Positions 20,117-29,499 of a stretch of 64,000 nucleotides of DNA are shown here, one piece after another. Under the pieces are notes generated by a model, which saw only the letters and a program-made list of their open reading frames with translations, searched no databases and was not told the origin of the DNA. Within the stretch, counting starts at the first letter, position 1. Each line of letters opens with the position of its first letter. The position numbers and the translations under genes are program-made. Origin of the DNA: Lysinibacillus pakistanensis (GTDB taxonomy: Bacteria; Bacillota; Bacilli; Bacillales_A; Planococcaceae); NCBI GenBank assembly GCA_001312325.1, contig BBDJ01000011.1, forward strand, positions 1 to 64,000. Direction: 5' to 3'.

Positions 20117-20230
20117 TTAATAACTGATGAAACTAACGCCGACAATAATTAGAAGAATGAATAGAACGACAATTAGAGCAAATGATGAACCATAACCACT
20201 ACCACTACCATTACCACAATATTGAGACAT
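20117..20230 (-). CDS. YjcZ-family tiny sporulation membrane peptide
   Basis: 37 residues: MSQYCGNGSGSGYGSSFALI followed by VVLFILLIIVG and a short tail. A glycine-rich head followed by FALIVVLFILLIIVG is the hallmark of the YjcZ (tiny_TM_bacill) family of Bacillales sporulation peptides. Ribosome binding site GGAGGG precedes ATG at 20230. It lies within the integrated island, which is unusual for a host sporulation gene and may mean the peptide is carried as cargo. Confidence 0.85.
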   Translation of the reverse strand: MSQYCGNGSGSGYGSSFALIVVLFILLIIVGVSFISY

Positions 20231-20354
20231 AATTTTTCCCTCCTTTCTATGACTATAATATGCATAGTTGTAGAAAGGAATTGCGATATTTATCTTAGGA
20301 TGGACTTAGAAAAAAAAGATTAAAAGTAAAGATACACTATCAAGAGCGTAATGT

Positions 20355-20510
20355 TAGAGTGTTTGGGTTCCAGTGAATTTATTAAAGGCAGTTGGAGATA
20401 AGGGATTGATTAGGCATTATATTAAGCCCTCTTGTTGACATGCGGATACGATCTTTATCGATGTCTTGGTCTTAGCTGAATAAACCATAAAAGACCACAC
20501 CTTAATGGGT
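20355..20510 (+). pseudogene. Degenerate copy of the 3' end of the secreted-protein gene at 24772
   Basis: The plus strand here can be read WVPVNLLKAVGDK, matching the C-terminus WLPVDLLKPVGDK of the gene at 24772. The downstream flanks are also alike: GCGGATA then TTTATCGATGTC, then AAAGACCAC. The upstream part of the gene is absent. It is a partial duplicate left by duplication and deletion, or by accretion of two related elements. Confidence 0.6.
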
Positions 20511-21043
20511 GGCAATAAATAGGCATTATCATTTTACTTACCGTTTTTTGTGGAACCTGCCTTGAAATTTGAAATAGAGATTTTTATTGTACAGGCGATT
20601 AATAAGGTCATTATTCCCGAAACCATTTGGATTTGCAGAATGGTACAATGACCAATGATCGTTTAAACTGGGTTACATATTTCGATTCAATAGCGAAGAA
20701 ATGATAAAAAGTAATCCTAATTCAATGTATATTAAATTATGGTAAATATTAGGAGTCGCGGAAGCGAGGTTAAAAACTTTGAATTGTCCTAACTGTGCTG
20801 AAGTAATTACTCTAACAAAATAATTGTGAATACTGAGGTAGGTACATCATTACGTTAGAAGCAAAACAGATTACATATGATTTAAAAGATTTCAAACCAA
20901 CCTATAAAAAAATCTTTTTTTCCATGAGAAATGAGTGTAAATGAATTACCAATACGTTCAGATATGGCAGAATAAGGGAACTGTAATTATTCGTAATCTA
21001 AAATAATCAAATTTTATTTTACAGTAACAATAAAACAAAATTA
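20511..21043. other. Degraded stretch of the island without an intact gene
   Basis: No convincing start. Short coding-like scraps occur on the plus strand: PKPFGFAEWYNDQ before a stop near 20656, and LNCPNCAEVITL with a CxxC pair near 20790. They look like ends of decayed genes. Confidence 0.4.
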
Positions 21044-21073
21044 TTGACCGTGTGGTACAAAAAGGAGTATTCT
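21044..21073 (+). promoter_or_regulatory. Putative sigma-A promoter of the TetR/MFS pair
   Basis: TTGACC at 21044 and TATTCT at 21068 are separated by 18 bases and lie 36 bases before the TetR start. Confidence 0.45.
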
Positions 21074-21108
21074 ATTAATGTTATCTTTAACATAAGAGGA
21101 GGATACGA

Positions 21109-21706
21109 TTGAATAAACGCGGCAGACCCCGAGAGTTTGATTATTCCTCAATTGTAGATGTTGCAATGAAAACATTTTGGTTAAGAGGATATGAGGGGTG
21201 TTCTACACAAGATTTATGCAGTGATACAGGACTTGGAAAAGGAAGTTTATACAATACTTTCGGTAGTAAACATGAACTGTATAAACAAGTATTAGAACGC
21301 TACCATGAAATTGGGATTAGGGAACAAAAGAAATTGTTAGAGACTCCAATTCCAGTTAAAGAACGATTAAGTAATTTTTTTTGAATGGGCATTGAAAGAA
21401 GACTTTGAGAATATTGATCAAAAAGGATGTTTATTGATTAATGCCAGTGTAGAACGTGCTAAAAACGATTTAATGGTACAAGAAATTTTCTCGAAGCATG
21501 TTGAACTTCTTAAACAAGCTATTGAAACAGTGATGGAGGAAGGATTGCAAACAGGTGAAATTTCAAAGAAGCAATCAGCTGAGGAATTAGCTAGTCTGCT
21601 TTTAAGCAGTTATTATGGATTCCGTGTTCTTAATGTATCGATGCAAAATCAGATGTTAGCTGAACAAGTTATCAAAGGAACAATGGAGTCTATTTTTGGC
21701 GCTTAG
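21109..21706 (+). CDS. TetR-family repressor, frameshifted
   Basis: TTG start after GAGGAGG. The N-terminal helix-turn-helix contains FDYSSIVDVAMKTFWLRGYE and LGKGSLYNTFGSKHELYKQV. An 8-T run near 21380 breaks the frame; with one T removed the protein continues as FEWALKEDFENIDQKGCLLI to MESIFGA, about 198 residues. It precedes an efflux gene and probably represses it. Carried as cargo on the island. Confidence 0.85.
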
Positions 21707-21768
21707 TGCGCTCTTTTTTTTGCACTATTTTTGTACCGATTATTACAATAATGAATAAGGAGTTTTTT

Positions 21769-22911
21769 ATGCCATCAATTATTTATTTATTAGCTTTAGC
21801 AATCTTTTGTATGACTACATCAGAATTTATGGTTGCAGGTATGATGAATGAACTTGCCCTTGCATTCCAGGTTTCTGTATCATCTATTGGGTATTTAATT
21901 TCAGCTTATGCAGGAGCAATGGTAATAGGAGGCCCCATTTTAACTGCAATCCTCTTACGAATGCGCAGCAAACAAGCATTATTGTTTTTAATGTTCGTAT
22001 TTTTAATTGGTCAATCGCTCGGAGCTATTGCTTGGAACTATGATATTATGATGATTTCACGTATTATAACTGGTATTGCTTCAGCTTCAGCTTTTGGAGT
22101 TGCGATTTCCTTTTCTGCGACATTGGTTCACTCTGATTCAAGGGGAAAAGCTGCATCAATTGTACTTGCAGGTTTAATGTTCGCAACTGTATTAGGTTTA
22201 CCTATAACAACCGTTATTTCTCAATATTTTGGCTGGCGTATTAGTTTTGGGGCTGTTTCTGTTCTTGTGCTAGTATCAGGGATTATGATTCAACGGTTGT
22301 TACCATCATCTTCAAATAAAGAGCAATTAAAATGGAAAGACGAACTTCTGCGATTTAAGAATATTCATCTTTGGGCAGCGTACGTAACAAGTATGTTCAT
22401 TATTGGTGGTACGTTTGCAGCATTTAGTTATTTCACTCCTATCTTTACAAATGTCACAGGCTTTTCAAGTGCAAGTATTCCATATTTACTTGCTCTCTAT
22501 GGTAATGCGACGGTAATTGGGAATATAATAATTGGCAAGTTCGCTGATAAATTTACAATGAAAATACTTATGGGTGGATTAATTATATTAATCATAGCGT
22601 TGTCTTTATTTGCTTTAAGTGCAGAAAATAAATACATTGCAGTTATTTCTACGATTTTTATTGGTTTAACTGGTGTAGCATTGAATCCAGCTATGGTTGC
22701 GAGGGTGATGAAAACAGCTAGCAATGGAATAATGATAAATACCGTTCATAGTTCTTTTATTACGCTAGGTATTGTAATTGGTTCGTCACTAGGTGGTCTT
22801 GGGATCAGCAAAGGATATGGTTTTGTATCTCCGCTATGGATTGGAGCTTGTTTAGCTATCCTTGGGGTAATTTCATTATTCCCATATTTACATAAAGGAA
22901 AGGCAGATTAA
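21769..22911 (+). CDS. MFS efflux transporter (DHA1 family)
   Basis: Intact, 380 residues from ATG 21769, which follows AAGGAG. Twelve hydrophobic segments; the N-terminus MTTSEFMVAGMMNELA and the loop GGPILTAILLRMRSKQA are typical of the AraJ/YdhP-like drug and sugar efflux group. An upstream ATG at 21754 would add five residues. Regulated with or by the TetR gene just upstream. Substrate not predictable. Confidence 0.85.
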   Translation: MPSIIYLLALAIFCMTTSEFMVAGMMNELALAFQVSVSSIGYLISAYAGAMVIGGPILTAILLRMRSKQALLFLMFVFLIGQSLGAIAWNYDIMMISRIITGIASASAFGVAISFSATLVHSDSRGKAASIVLAGLMFATVLGLPITTVISQYFGWRISFGAVSVLVLVSGIMIQRLLPSSSNKEQLKWKDELLRFKNIHLWAAYVTSMFIIGGTFAAFSYFTPIFTNVTGFSSASIPYLLALYGNATVIGNIIIGKFADKFTMKILMGGLIILIIALSLFALSAENKYIAVISTIFIGLTGVALNPAMVARVMKTASNGIMINTVHSSFITLGIVIGSSLGGLGISKGYGFVSPLWIGACLAILGVISLFPYLHKGKAD

Positions 22912-22975
22912 AATGTTTAAAATTTCTTTAATATGGGTTCACCATATATGCCATCAACTCAAGAAATTGATAGTT

Positions 22976-23005
22976 CCCCAAAACGAAGAAATTTTTGTTT
23001 TGGGG
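22976..23005. terminator. Hairpin after the MFS gene
   Basis: CCCCAAAAC and GTTTTGGGG form a perfect 9-bp stem. The loop is T-rich and the tail TATTATAC is modest, so termination strength is uncertain. Confidence 0.5.
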
Positions 23006-23064
23006 TATTATACTATCTTAACTTGATGGGTATGGGGTAGCAACAGAAAAGAGGAGTGTAGGGA

Positions 23065-23533
23065 ATGACAAATGAAATTATTAATGTTGTTTTACCAATG
23101 AAAACATATGATACAACTAAAATGGACTCGTGGACTAAAGAGCAGTGGCAGGAATGGGGTGGAGAAGAAAAGGATCATGTTGGCATACAAAAATGATAAC
23201 GATTTTTATTTAAAAATAATGGGCATTTACTTTGACGAAGCAAAAGAAGAAATGTTTTTTAGCTTTGATACACAAAATAGACTTAACCGAAATATAAATA
23301 TTCAATTCGGTCAATGGAAAATTGATGATAGCATTTATAATTTATCTCATGAAAACCCTCAATATTTGGAGAAGTTATCTATAGTTAGCGGTTTTCAAAA
23401 GTGTGTAAAGCATACTTATTTAAAAGAATGGAACAAGACTACAATAGAAATAAAAATTCTCGATGCCGAAACAAATATAAATATTAGAGAGCTTAAATTT
23501 CAAATTAATAAGCATATAACTCAGGCTTTTTAG
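23065..23533 (+). CDS. Hypothetical protein, frameshifted
   Basis: ATG 23065 follows GAGGAGTGTAGGGA. The first 42 residues (MTNEIINVVLPMKTYDTTKM ...) run into a stop near 23195. The remaining 110 residues, DNDFYLKIMGIYFDEAKEEM onwards, are in the next frame and end HITQAF. The two parts make one soluble protein of about 155 residues, probably of mixed alpha/beta fold. I do not recognise it. The GTGGC-type terminator at 23633 follows. Confidence 0.5.
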
Positions 23534-23632
23534 TAAAGTGCAATTTCACAAACAGGGATTTAACAATAAGGATTTATAACGTATCATAAATAAACCTAAT
23601 AACGTTCCCAAATGAAAGATAGGAACTACCTT

Positions 23633-23673
23633 AAAAGCCACAATTGTTGTTAAATCAACGTTTCGTGGCTTTT
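23633..23673. terminator. Bidirectional terminator
   Basis: AAAAGCCAC and GTGGCTTTT form a perfect 9-bp outer stem, with further inner pairing (GTTG/CAAC). It lies between the plus-strand gene ending at 23533 and the minus-strand gene ending at 23851. Confidence 0.7.
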
Positions 23674-23850
23674 CTTAACGTTATTTAACGTCTTTTTATA
23701 CAGGTGGCGTAAACGGTTGATATAGCAGTATTTTTCCTTATTTGGTTTACTCTTCACTTAGCATAAAATCGTGAATAGACCAGAGCCATTTTCAATATGA
23801 GCACAGTGTCTTTTGTTTCGTGATGAACATTAAATAATTTTATCAAATTG

Positions 23851-24115
23851 CTATGGACCACAAATCGAAAAACAAGTATGTTCTTCGAAATTTTTTTTGT
23901 ACCCAATCATCTATTTTGTTAAAAAACCGGATGAAATCGATGTCCATTGAATTATTTAAAGTACACGCAATGAAAGCAATTTGATTCCATTGTTCAAGGT
24001 TAACTGAATTTGGGCCAAAGTAATTAAAATTCGGTAAAACTTCATATATATGTAGATGTAAAAAGGCAAATGCTTCTTCTGTTAAAAAAAATTGAAGATT
24101 CATGCCAATGTTCAT
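23851..24115 (-). CDS. Small hypothetical protein, frameshifted near the end
   Basis: ATG 24115 follows GGGGTGATTTTAAAA. About 87 residues beginning MNIGMNLQFFLTEEAFAFLH. An 8-base homopolymer near 23892 shifts the last 14 residues; corrected, it ends CFSICGP at 23851. Soluble, aromatic-rich, family unknown. Confidence 0.45.
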
Positions 24116-24229
24116 TTTTAAAATCACCCCGCATGAATTCAAAAACATCACGTTGTTGTAAGTTTTTTTAATGTATGTATTTTAATCATTTAATCCTCCT
24201 AAAAAGCCACTCATTTGTGTGACTAATGG

Positions 24230-24589
24230 TTAATTTAAACCTATTTGAGTTTTATTGATTATTTTATTTTCTTCAAATGTCATATTAGCAGTTGAGAAAG
24301 CTCCAGCTGTTTCAAATTCATATATAACGGTATGATTCGAATCACCATTTGTTCCAGTTTCGGAAATTACTTTTCCTTTAGATCCGACAATTTTAAATAC
24401 TTCTTCAAGCGTCATGCCTTCTTTAATTTGTTTAAACTTTTCCTCATTTAATTTACCCTCTTCTTTAGAAACCTGTGCTGACGTTTCTTGTTTTGTGGCA
24501 TCCTCTTTTGATATCTCAGTAACTGATTTTTTTTCTTTTCTCCTGATTCTTCTTTTTGCTTTTTCTTCTCCACAACCTGCCTTCCACAA
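24230..24589 (-). CDS. Lipoprotein-like small protein with DUF3862/SmpA-type C-terminus, broken at the N-terminus
   Basis: The C-terminal 75 residues, with FKQIKEGMTLEEVFKIVGS and the later beta-rich TVIYEFETAG, match the small BLIP-like/DUF3862 fold found in Bacillus lipoproteins. A possible lipobox AGCGEE is visible near 24575, but no intact signal peptide precedes it, and two frames overlap in the charged linker. It is either a decayed lipoprotein gene or one damaged by sequence errors. Confidence 0.5.
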   Translation of the reverse strand: MWKAGCGEEKAKRRIRRKEKKSVTEISKEDATKQETSAQVSKEEGKLNEEKFKQIKEGMTLEEVFKIVGSKGKVISETGTNGDSNHTVIYEFETAGAFSTANMTFEENKIINKTQIGLN

Positions 24590-24771
24590 TCAATAGTACA
24601 TAGTGACCCATCTTTAGATAATTGCTTGGAGTGGGAGAGAAGTAAAATTATGTTATGGGAAAACACGCTACTTTTGTTGGATTTTTAACATTCGTTGGTA
24701 GAGTATTAGATTACTAGTATATAATATTAAAATGTTAGTTTTCTAAAATAAAACTGTGTAGGGGGAGAATA

Positions 24772-25534
24772 ATGAAAAAAATTATTTAGTGTGTTACTAG
24801 CAGCATTTTTATTTGCAGTAGTAAATCCAACAAACTCAGAAGCAAAAGTGATGTATGATGGAGCAGAAGTTGTAAAAGGGCAAACCGGAAAAATGACCTT
24901 TAAAAAAGACATTAAGGTATACAAGAAAAATCCAGATGGTACATTTGATTCGTTGATGGTTAAGCGAAATAACTTCTTTAAAACGTATGATATTGAGAAA
25001 TATGATGGCAAAACATTTTATCAAATGGGGCAATATCGGGTACAAGCAACGGATTTGGTAGTTTTCAAAGAAGTACCAATAAAAATTCGCTCATCTTTCT
25101 ACAACAATCCAACTTATATTGTTATCAATCGTAATGGTATTTATAATATGGGATATTACGGGAAATACTTCCAAGATGGTGGTATTGGTGGTATTTCTTT
25201 CTTGGATACAAATAATGGACAACTGCTGAAGTTTTCCGAGAGCTATGGGGGTGAAGGGTTATGGTATGATAAATATCCTGGTACAGATCTTAAAATCGCT
25301 GAGACAATATCGAGAGAAAGCAATGTACGTTTTGAATTAACAAAAGATGCAGGTGGGAAAAGCACTCCCTTAAATGAAGCGAAACCTTTAACAATGTATG
25401 CAAAGGGAAGCATTGTTATATCACTAGATACTGAAATTAATGGTTATCTATATGTACGCAACGGCTTGGAAGGAAATGAAGAACAATTTATTTGGCTTCC
25501 AGTAGATTTATTAAAGCCAGTTGGAGATAAGTGA
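24772..25534 (+). CDS. Secreted protein with signal peptide, frameshifted in the signal peptide
   Basis: ATG 24772 follows GGGGGAG. With one A removed from the 7-A run the signal peptide reads MKKLFSVLLAAFLFAVVNPT and is probably cleaved before EAKVMYDGAE. The mature part of about 225 residues is beta-rich, with GKMTFKKDIKVYKK and FIWLPVDLLKPVGDK; the last segment resembles SH3-like cell-wall modules. Function unknown. A truncated copy of its 3' end occurs at 20355. Confidence 0.6.
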
Positions 25535-25552
25535 TAGATTATGAATTATATA

Positions 25553-25585
25553 TAGCTCTCTTATTTATAAGGGGGCTATTTTTTT
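25553..25585 (+). terminator. Terminator after the secreted-protein gene
   Basis: TAGCTCTCTTA and TAAGGGGGCTA pair with G-T wobbles around a 4-base loop and are followed by seven T. Confidence 0.65.
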
Positions 25586-25686
25586 ATGGTTTGTTGAAAG
25601 GCGGATAGGATGTTTATCGATGTCACCGGCTTAAGCGGCATAAATTAAAAAGACCACTTCGTGATGGGGGTCATAATTGATGTGTC

Positions 25687-26967
25687 TTATATAGGTGGAA
25701 GAGTCCCGCCTCCAACCCAAATCGCTGTAATTTGCCCAAGAGCTGTTAAGGTTGCTGTACCGCCCCCAATTGCATTGCCAAACAAACTGCCCACAGAGCC
25801 GGCTAAGGAAATGCCTGAGAAGCCAGAGCCATCTAACCCAGTAATGGCACCGACGACTGCTAAAGTGATGACTGCGATTTCCTTTGTTAACGGAACTACT
25901 GCAGCAAGACCAACACCGAGATCATTGACAATGCCATGTGAGGTAGCGGGTAAATGGTCTCCAATAATTTGTGTGAAGCCGGCATCTCCAAGATAGAAGA
26001 AAGCAGCAATTGGAATAACGGGCCCAAAAACCTTAAAGCCGAATTGGAATCCTTGAATCAAATAGCTTGTAGTCTTTTCTAGCCCTTCCTTTTTATGTGC
26101 AACAACACTAAGCAGAAGTAAGATGAAAACAGAGGTCCCACCGATTAAGGCTGTAGCATCCCCACCTTGTAGCTTGAAAACCGACATAGCGATAACATCT
26201 ACTATAAAGGCGATTGGAATAAGCAAGGCAAAGAAACGTTTTTGCCCAACAGATAGTAAATTTTTCACCGTTGCATGTTCCGTATTTTCAGCTGTGTCAT
26301 TGGCAGTATTTAGTAGCAAAGTCCCTCGTCTCATATCTCGTCTTAAAAAAATATAAGCGGTAATTGTCGTTACTACGCCCATGGTGATAACGAGAGGGAT
26401 ACTAGCTGAAACAACTTCACCGACTGGAACCCCCGCTGCATCAGCAGTAAGCTTTGGAGCCCCCTGTATAACAAAATCGCTCGATAGTGCAATTCCATGT
26501 CCAAATAAATTCATAGCCATCGCAACTCCTAGTGCTGGTAAGCCCGCTCGAATCGCAACAGGCAACAGAACCGCCCCTAACAGAGCTACTGCAGGTGATG
26601 GCCAGAAAAACCAGGAGATTAACATCATTAAAAGACCAATCGTCCAATAGGATAGAGCAGGAGTTTTAATGAATTTTGTAAAAGGAGCAATCATGACTTC
26701 ATTAATGCCAGCAGTCATCATCACCCGGCTCATGGCAACAATAATAGAAATAATGAGAATGGTTGATAACAGCTCTGTAATGGCATAAATAAAGCTATTA
26801 AAAATACCACTAATGGATAAAGTTAAATCGCCAGTAGCAACAATCGCAAGCATGAAGATGCCTAGTACACAAATGAGGGTGGTATCGCGACGTTTAACCA
26901 TAAATCCAATGATAAGTACAATAAAAACAACGTAAATCCAATGGAGAGCTGTGAATTCAATCCCCAT
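25687..26967 (-). pseudogene. N-terminal part of a permease interrupted by the island
   Basis: About 426 residues from ATG 26967 (after GAGGGG), with 10 or more membrane segments and loops such as FGHGIALSSDFVIQGAPKLT, resembling GntP/CitM-type ion-transporter superfamily permeases. The frame ends abruptly at WVGGGTLPPI inside what should be the last conserved loop. The missing tail, GGGTLIPWALIPAAAICNVS and one more helix, is found 9.8 kb away at 15745-15891 on the same strand. Joined, the protein would be about 470 residues. The truncated form lacks its last membrane segment and is probably inactive unless the island excises. Confidence 0.85.
25702..25716. other. Putative right attachment site (attR)
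   Basis: AGTCCCGCCTCCAAC marks where the truncated permease reading frame leaves family-like sequence. It shares 10 of 15 positions with the left site at 15877. The island between the two sites is about 9.8 kb. Confidence 0.6.
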
Positions 26968-27526
26968 ATGTTTCCCCCTCAATATTCGATCTGATTCTAT
27001 AGAATATGAAGAGAAAAAAAAGTTGGTGATGATTTTGAAAAATTTCGTTTAAGTAGAAAGGTAGTATAAATGGTAATTGAAAAAGTATCAATAATGTAAA
27101 TGAAAGTTATTTCTGAAGGGATTGGTGCAAAAAAAACATAACCAAATGCTGACATTTGTATTTTTACCTATTAGTACATTTGGAAGAAATATGAATTTTC
27201 ACTCTTACTCTTCTGTAGCCATTTGTTTATAGTAATTCTAAACCTATTATACGAAAAACCTATCATCAATCTTTTTAATATAATTTATTTTCAATTTGAT
27301 TAAAAATGAATCTTTAAAACACGCTTTATGGATTCACCTAAAATCTCTATTTCAATTATTAAAAACCCAGAAAAGAATATATTATTTGCAGAGATGATGT
27401 GAAGATTAAATAAAGATATAGCAATGTCATTGATTCCACTTATTTACTCGATTAATATGGACATGTAAAGTTTATTAATAAGTAGATTGAATATTACAAA
27501 TATTACATAATTAAGCAGGGGATAAA
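26968..27526. other. Non-coding stretch upstream of the permease
   Basis: A/T-rich. It must contain the permease promoter on the minus strand; no clear gene or strong hairpin was seen. Confidence 0.4.
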
Positions 27527-27610
27527 ATGATTGGTCCAGTATTAATTATAGAAGATGAGGATATTTTACGAGAGATTCTTAAAGAAGGGTTTTATCAACC
27601 ACATGTATGA
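27527..27610 (+). pseudogene. N-terminal fragment of a response regulator
   Basis: ATG 27527 follows GCAGGGG. It encodes MIGPVLIIEDEDILREILKE and a few more residues before a TGA, that is only the first strand, acidic residues and helix of a receiver domain. The rest of the gene is absent, so this is a truncated remnant. Confidence 0.65.
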
Positions 27611-27626
27611 GCTGTTTTTTTTATGG

Positions 27627-27750
27627 TTAATTTCGTATTGATTTTTGTACAAAGAATTCAATAATCTTATGGTAGTTTTCTTTAAAATTCATCTTGTGAA
27701 ACTTTCGTTGATACTCGGGTACACCTGTCATGCTACTGGCGAAAGTAATT
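27627..27750 (-). pseudogene. C-terminal fragment of an unidentified enzyme
   Basis: The minus strand reads SSMTGVPEYQRKFHKMNFKE and NYHKIIEFFVQKSIRN before a stop at 27627, with a stop shortly upstream in the same frame. It looks like the end of a flavodoxin-like or alpha/beta-hydrolase protein. No start is present. Confidence 0.35.
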
Positions 27751-27869
27751 TCACCTTAAGTCGTGATTGGGCAAACTTGATATTACGTAATATATGTTTT
27801 AATTTCTGTTAGGAATTTCATCTAAAATCCACCCCATCTTGATTTTATCTTTATACTCTTCAGCAATAA

Positions 27870-28136
27870 TTGTTTATGATGCGTTTTTTAAATAATCTGG
27901 ACCTATTTTCATTATTAAATATGTCTGCAAGGGAATTGAAACAAGAATTGGATACTGGAAAATCAGTTGTAGACATTGCAGCATCAAAGAATGTATCTAA
28001 AAAAGATGTGATGGACGTTATAGCGAAAGCACAAATAGAGGTGCAGTTTGAAGGAGAAGAAACGAAAGAAACAGAAGAAATGATGGAAGACTTACTAGTG
28101 AAAATTTTACATGTTATTGAGTACAAAAGTAATTGA
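27870..28136 (+). CDS. Small hypothetical protein
   Basis: Up to 88 residues; probable start at 27876 or at an internal ATG. The stretch SARELKQELDTGKSVVDIAA followed by an acidic helical tail resembles repeats found in small secreted Bacillus proteins, but no signal peptide is visible, so the N-terminus may be missing. Followed by a strong terminator at 28213. Confidence 0.45.
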   Translation: MFMMRFLNNLDLFSLLNMSARELKQELDTGKSVVDIAASKNVSKKDVMDVIAKAQIEVQFEGEETKETEEMMEDLLVKILHVIEYKSN

Positions 28137-28212
28137 GTACAACTATATGGTAAAAAAATATCTTTAAAAACGATGTTAAACTATTGAATTTATAAAATTA
28201 TTAAGAATACAG

Positions 28213-28262
28213 CAGATTATACAAATGGTTTTATTTTATCATTCGTGTAATCTGTTTTTTTT
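28213..28262 (+). terminator. Terminator
   Basis: CAGATTATAC and GTGTAATCTG form a 10-bp stem with one wobble, followed by eight T. Confidence 0.7.
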
Positions 28263-28544
28263 ACATTTGTCTGATGATAGAAGGTCTTACACGTTTAGAA
28301 GCAACCATTAGCTCTATGGATTAAAATGAACCCCAAGAAGATAACTATCAGATATATTTTCCGTTTTTTTAGGGCACTTTTTTTTGTTTCTATAGCACTT
28401 TTAAGTACGTACTTTTCATTGTGTTAAATATATTTCATAATGACACTGTAAGACGGGAATGAGTAATAAGATATTTTATCGTGTGTACTTTTTCTGGTTA
28501 AATGTTTGAGATGAAATATCATTTCTCGGATTGTTCAGGTATTG

Positions 28545-28660
28545 AATTTTATCTTCATTCAGCCAAATGTTTTTTTGTATCGAAAGCATAGCGGCAGATA
28601 CAGAAGACTTCCCCCTCTACAGGTGGTGAAATAAATGAGGTTTTCCTGTGCGCTTCATTC
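28545..28660. repeat. Mosaic intergenic repeat, locus A
   Basis: 28545-28596 (ending CGAAAGCATAGCGGCA) is nearly identical to 51534-51584. 28602-28660 (ACTTCCCCCTCTACAGGTGG onwards) resembles 50031-50090. These are modules of a dispersed repeat family also present at 39206. No coding sequence is seen from 28263 to 28786. Confidence 0.65.
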
Positions 28661-28786
28661 TTTACAGGTAATATTGATTTACATCAACTTTATATTTACA
28701 AAAGGTATTATGAATCAATTCCTACAACACGTTCTTATATATATGAATAAAAGGAAAATATGTCCTTAACAAGGAGAGGAAGAATA

Positions 28787-29080
28787 ATGAAAGAAATTAT
28801 AATTAATGCAGTTTTAAAAGCTAAATCAGGGAAAGGTGAAATGCTTAGAGCTGAGTTATTAAACTTGGTTGAAGCATCTCGAAATGAGGATGGCTGTATT
28901 CAATATACTCTTCATGAATCTGTTGAAAATAAAGATACATTTGTTTTTTACGAAAGATGGAAAGATGAAGAGGCGCTTGCTTTTCATATTAATACTGAAC
29001 ATTATAAATACTGTGGCCAGCAAACAGAGTCACTACTTGAAAAACAAGAGGTTCATCGTTTACAAATAATGAACCCTTAA
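28787..29080 (+). CDS. Antibiotic biosynthesis monooxygenase (ABM) domain protein, YgiN-like
   Basis: Intact, 97 residues from ATG 28787 after AAGGAGAGG. A single ferredoxin-like ABM domain with the family pattern EASRNEDGCIQYTLHES and FVFYERWKDEEALAFHINTE. Members act on quinones or small aromatic compounds, or oxidatively degrade haem. It lies near tautomerase and luciferase-like genes, which suggests a small-molecule oxidation cluster. Confidence 0.85.
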   Translation: MKEIIINAVLKAKSGKGEMLRAELLNLVEASRNEDGCIQYTLHESVENKDTFVFYERWKDEEALAFHINTEHYKYCGQQTESLLEKQEVHRLQIMNP

Positions 29081-29414
29081 TCAAGAACTCCTTTTACACC
29101 GTTCAATATGCTAACTAGTGCTTCTCTAGATTTCACAAACGCAGTGAAAGATAAACCTTAGACAGCAGTCGAAAAATATTGGATTATTTCCCTTATAAAA
29201 ATTAGTTTTCCTATATGTATTAAGGGGAAATGTGGAGATATTCTTATTAGTTGAAGTATAGCCTAGCTTCAAAGATCAAAAAGAGAAGGTTGTATGGAGG
29301 CTAATGATATACGTATTTCGAGTATAGAAAAAACAAAAGGAATTTTAATAGAGGGATAAACCCTCAATTCCTATTCAAGTAAAAAAACATGAGCTATCGG
29401 GGTGATTACAGTAC
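29081..29414. other. Non-coding or decayed stretch
   Basis: No intact frame; possibly the eroded body of the hydrolase whose tail is at 29415. Confidence 0.35.
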
Positions 29415-29481
29415 AGAGTTAATACCTGAGGGAGATCATGAATTGGTGATTAAAGCCATTAAAAAATATTTAAATAAATAG
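29415..29481 (+). pseudogene. C-terminal tail of an alpha/beta-hydrolase-like protein
   Basis: The frame ends TELIPEGDHELVIKAIKKYL NK before TAG at 29479-29481. G-D-H-E-L is the usual catalytic-histidine region of alpha/beta hydrolases. No upstream body is intact. Confidence 0.45.
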
Positions 29482-29499
29482 TTATCGGAGGAGGATACT

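Noticed and set aside
25661..26650. Open plus-strand frames opposite the permease gene
   Set aside because: They are Pro/Ala/Ser-rich shadows of the membrane-protein codons on the minus strand, with no ribosome binding sites.
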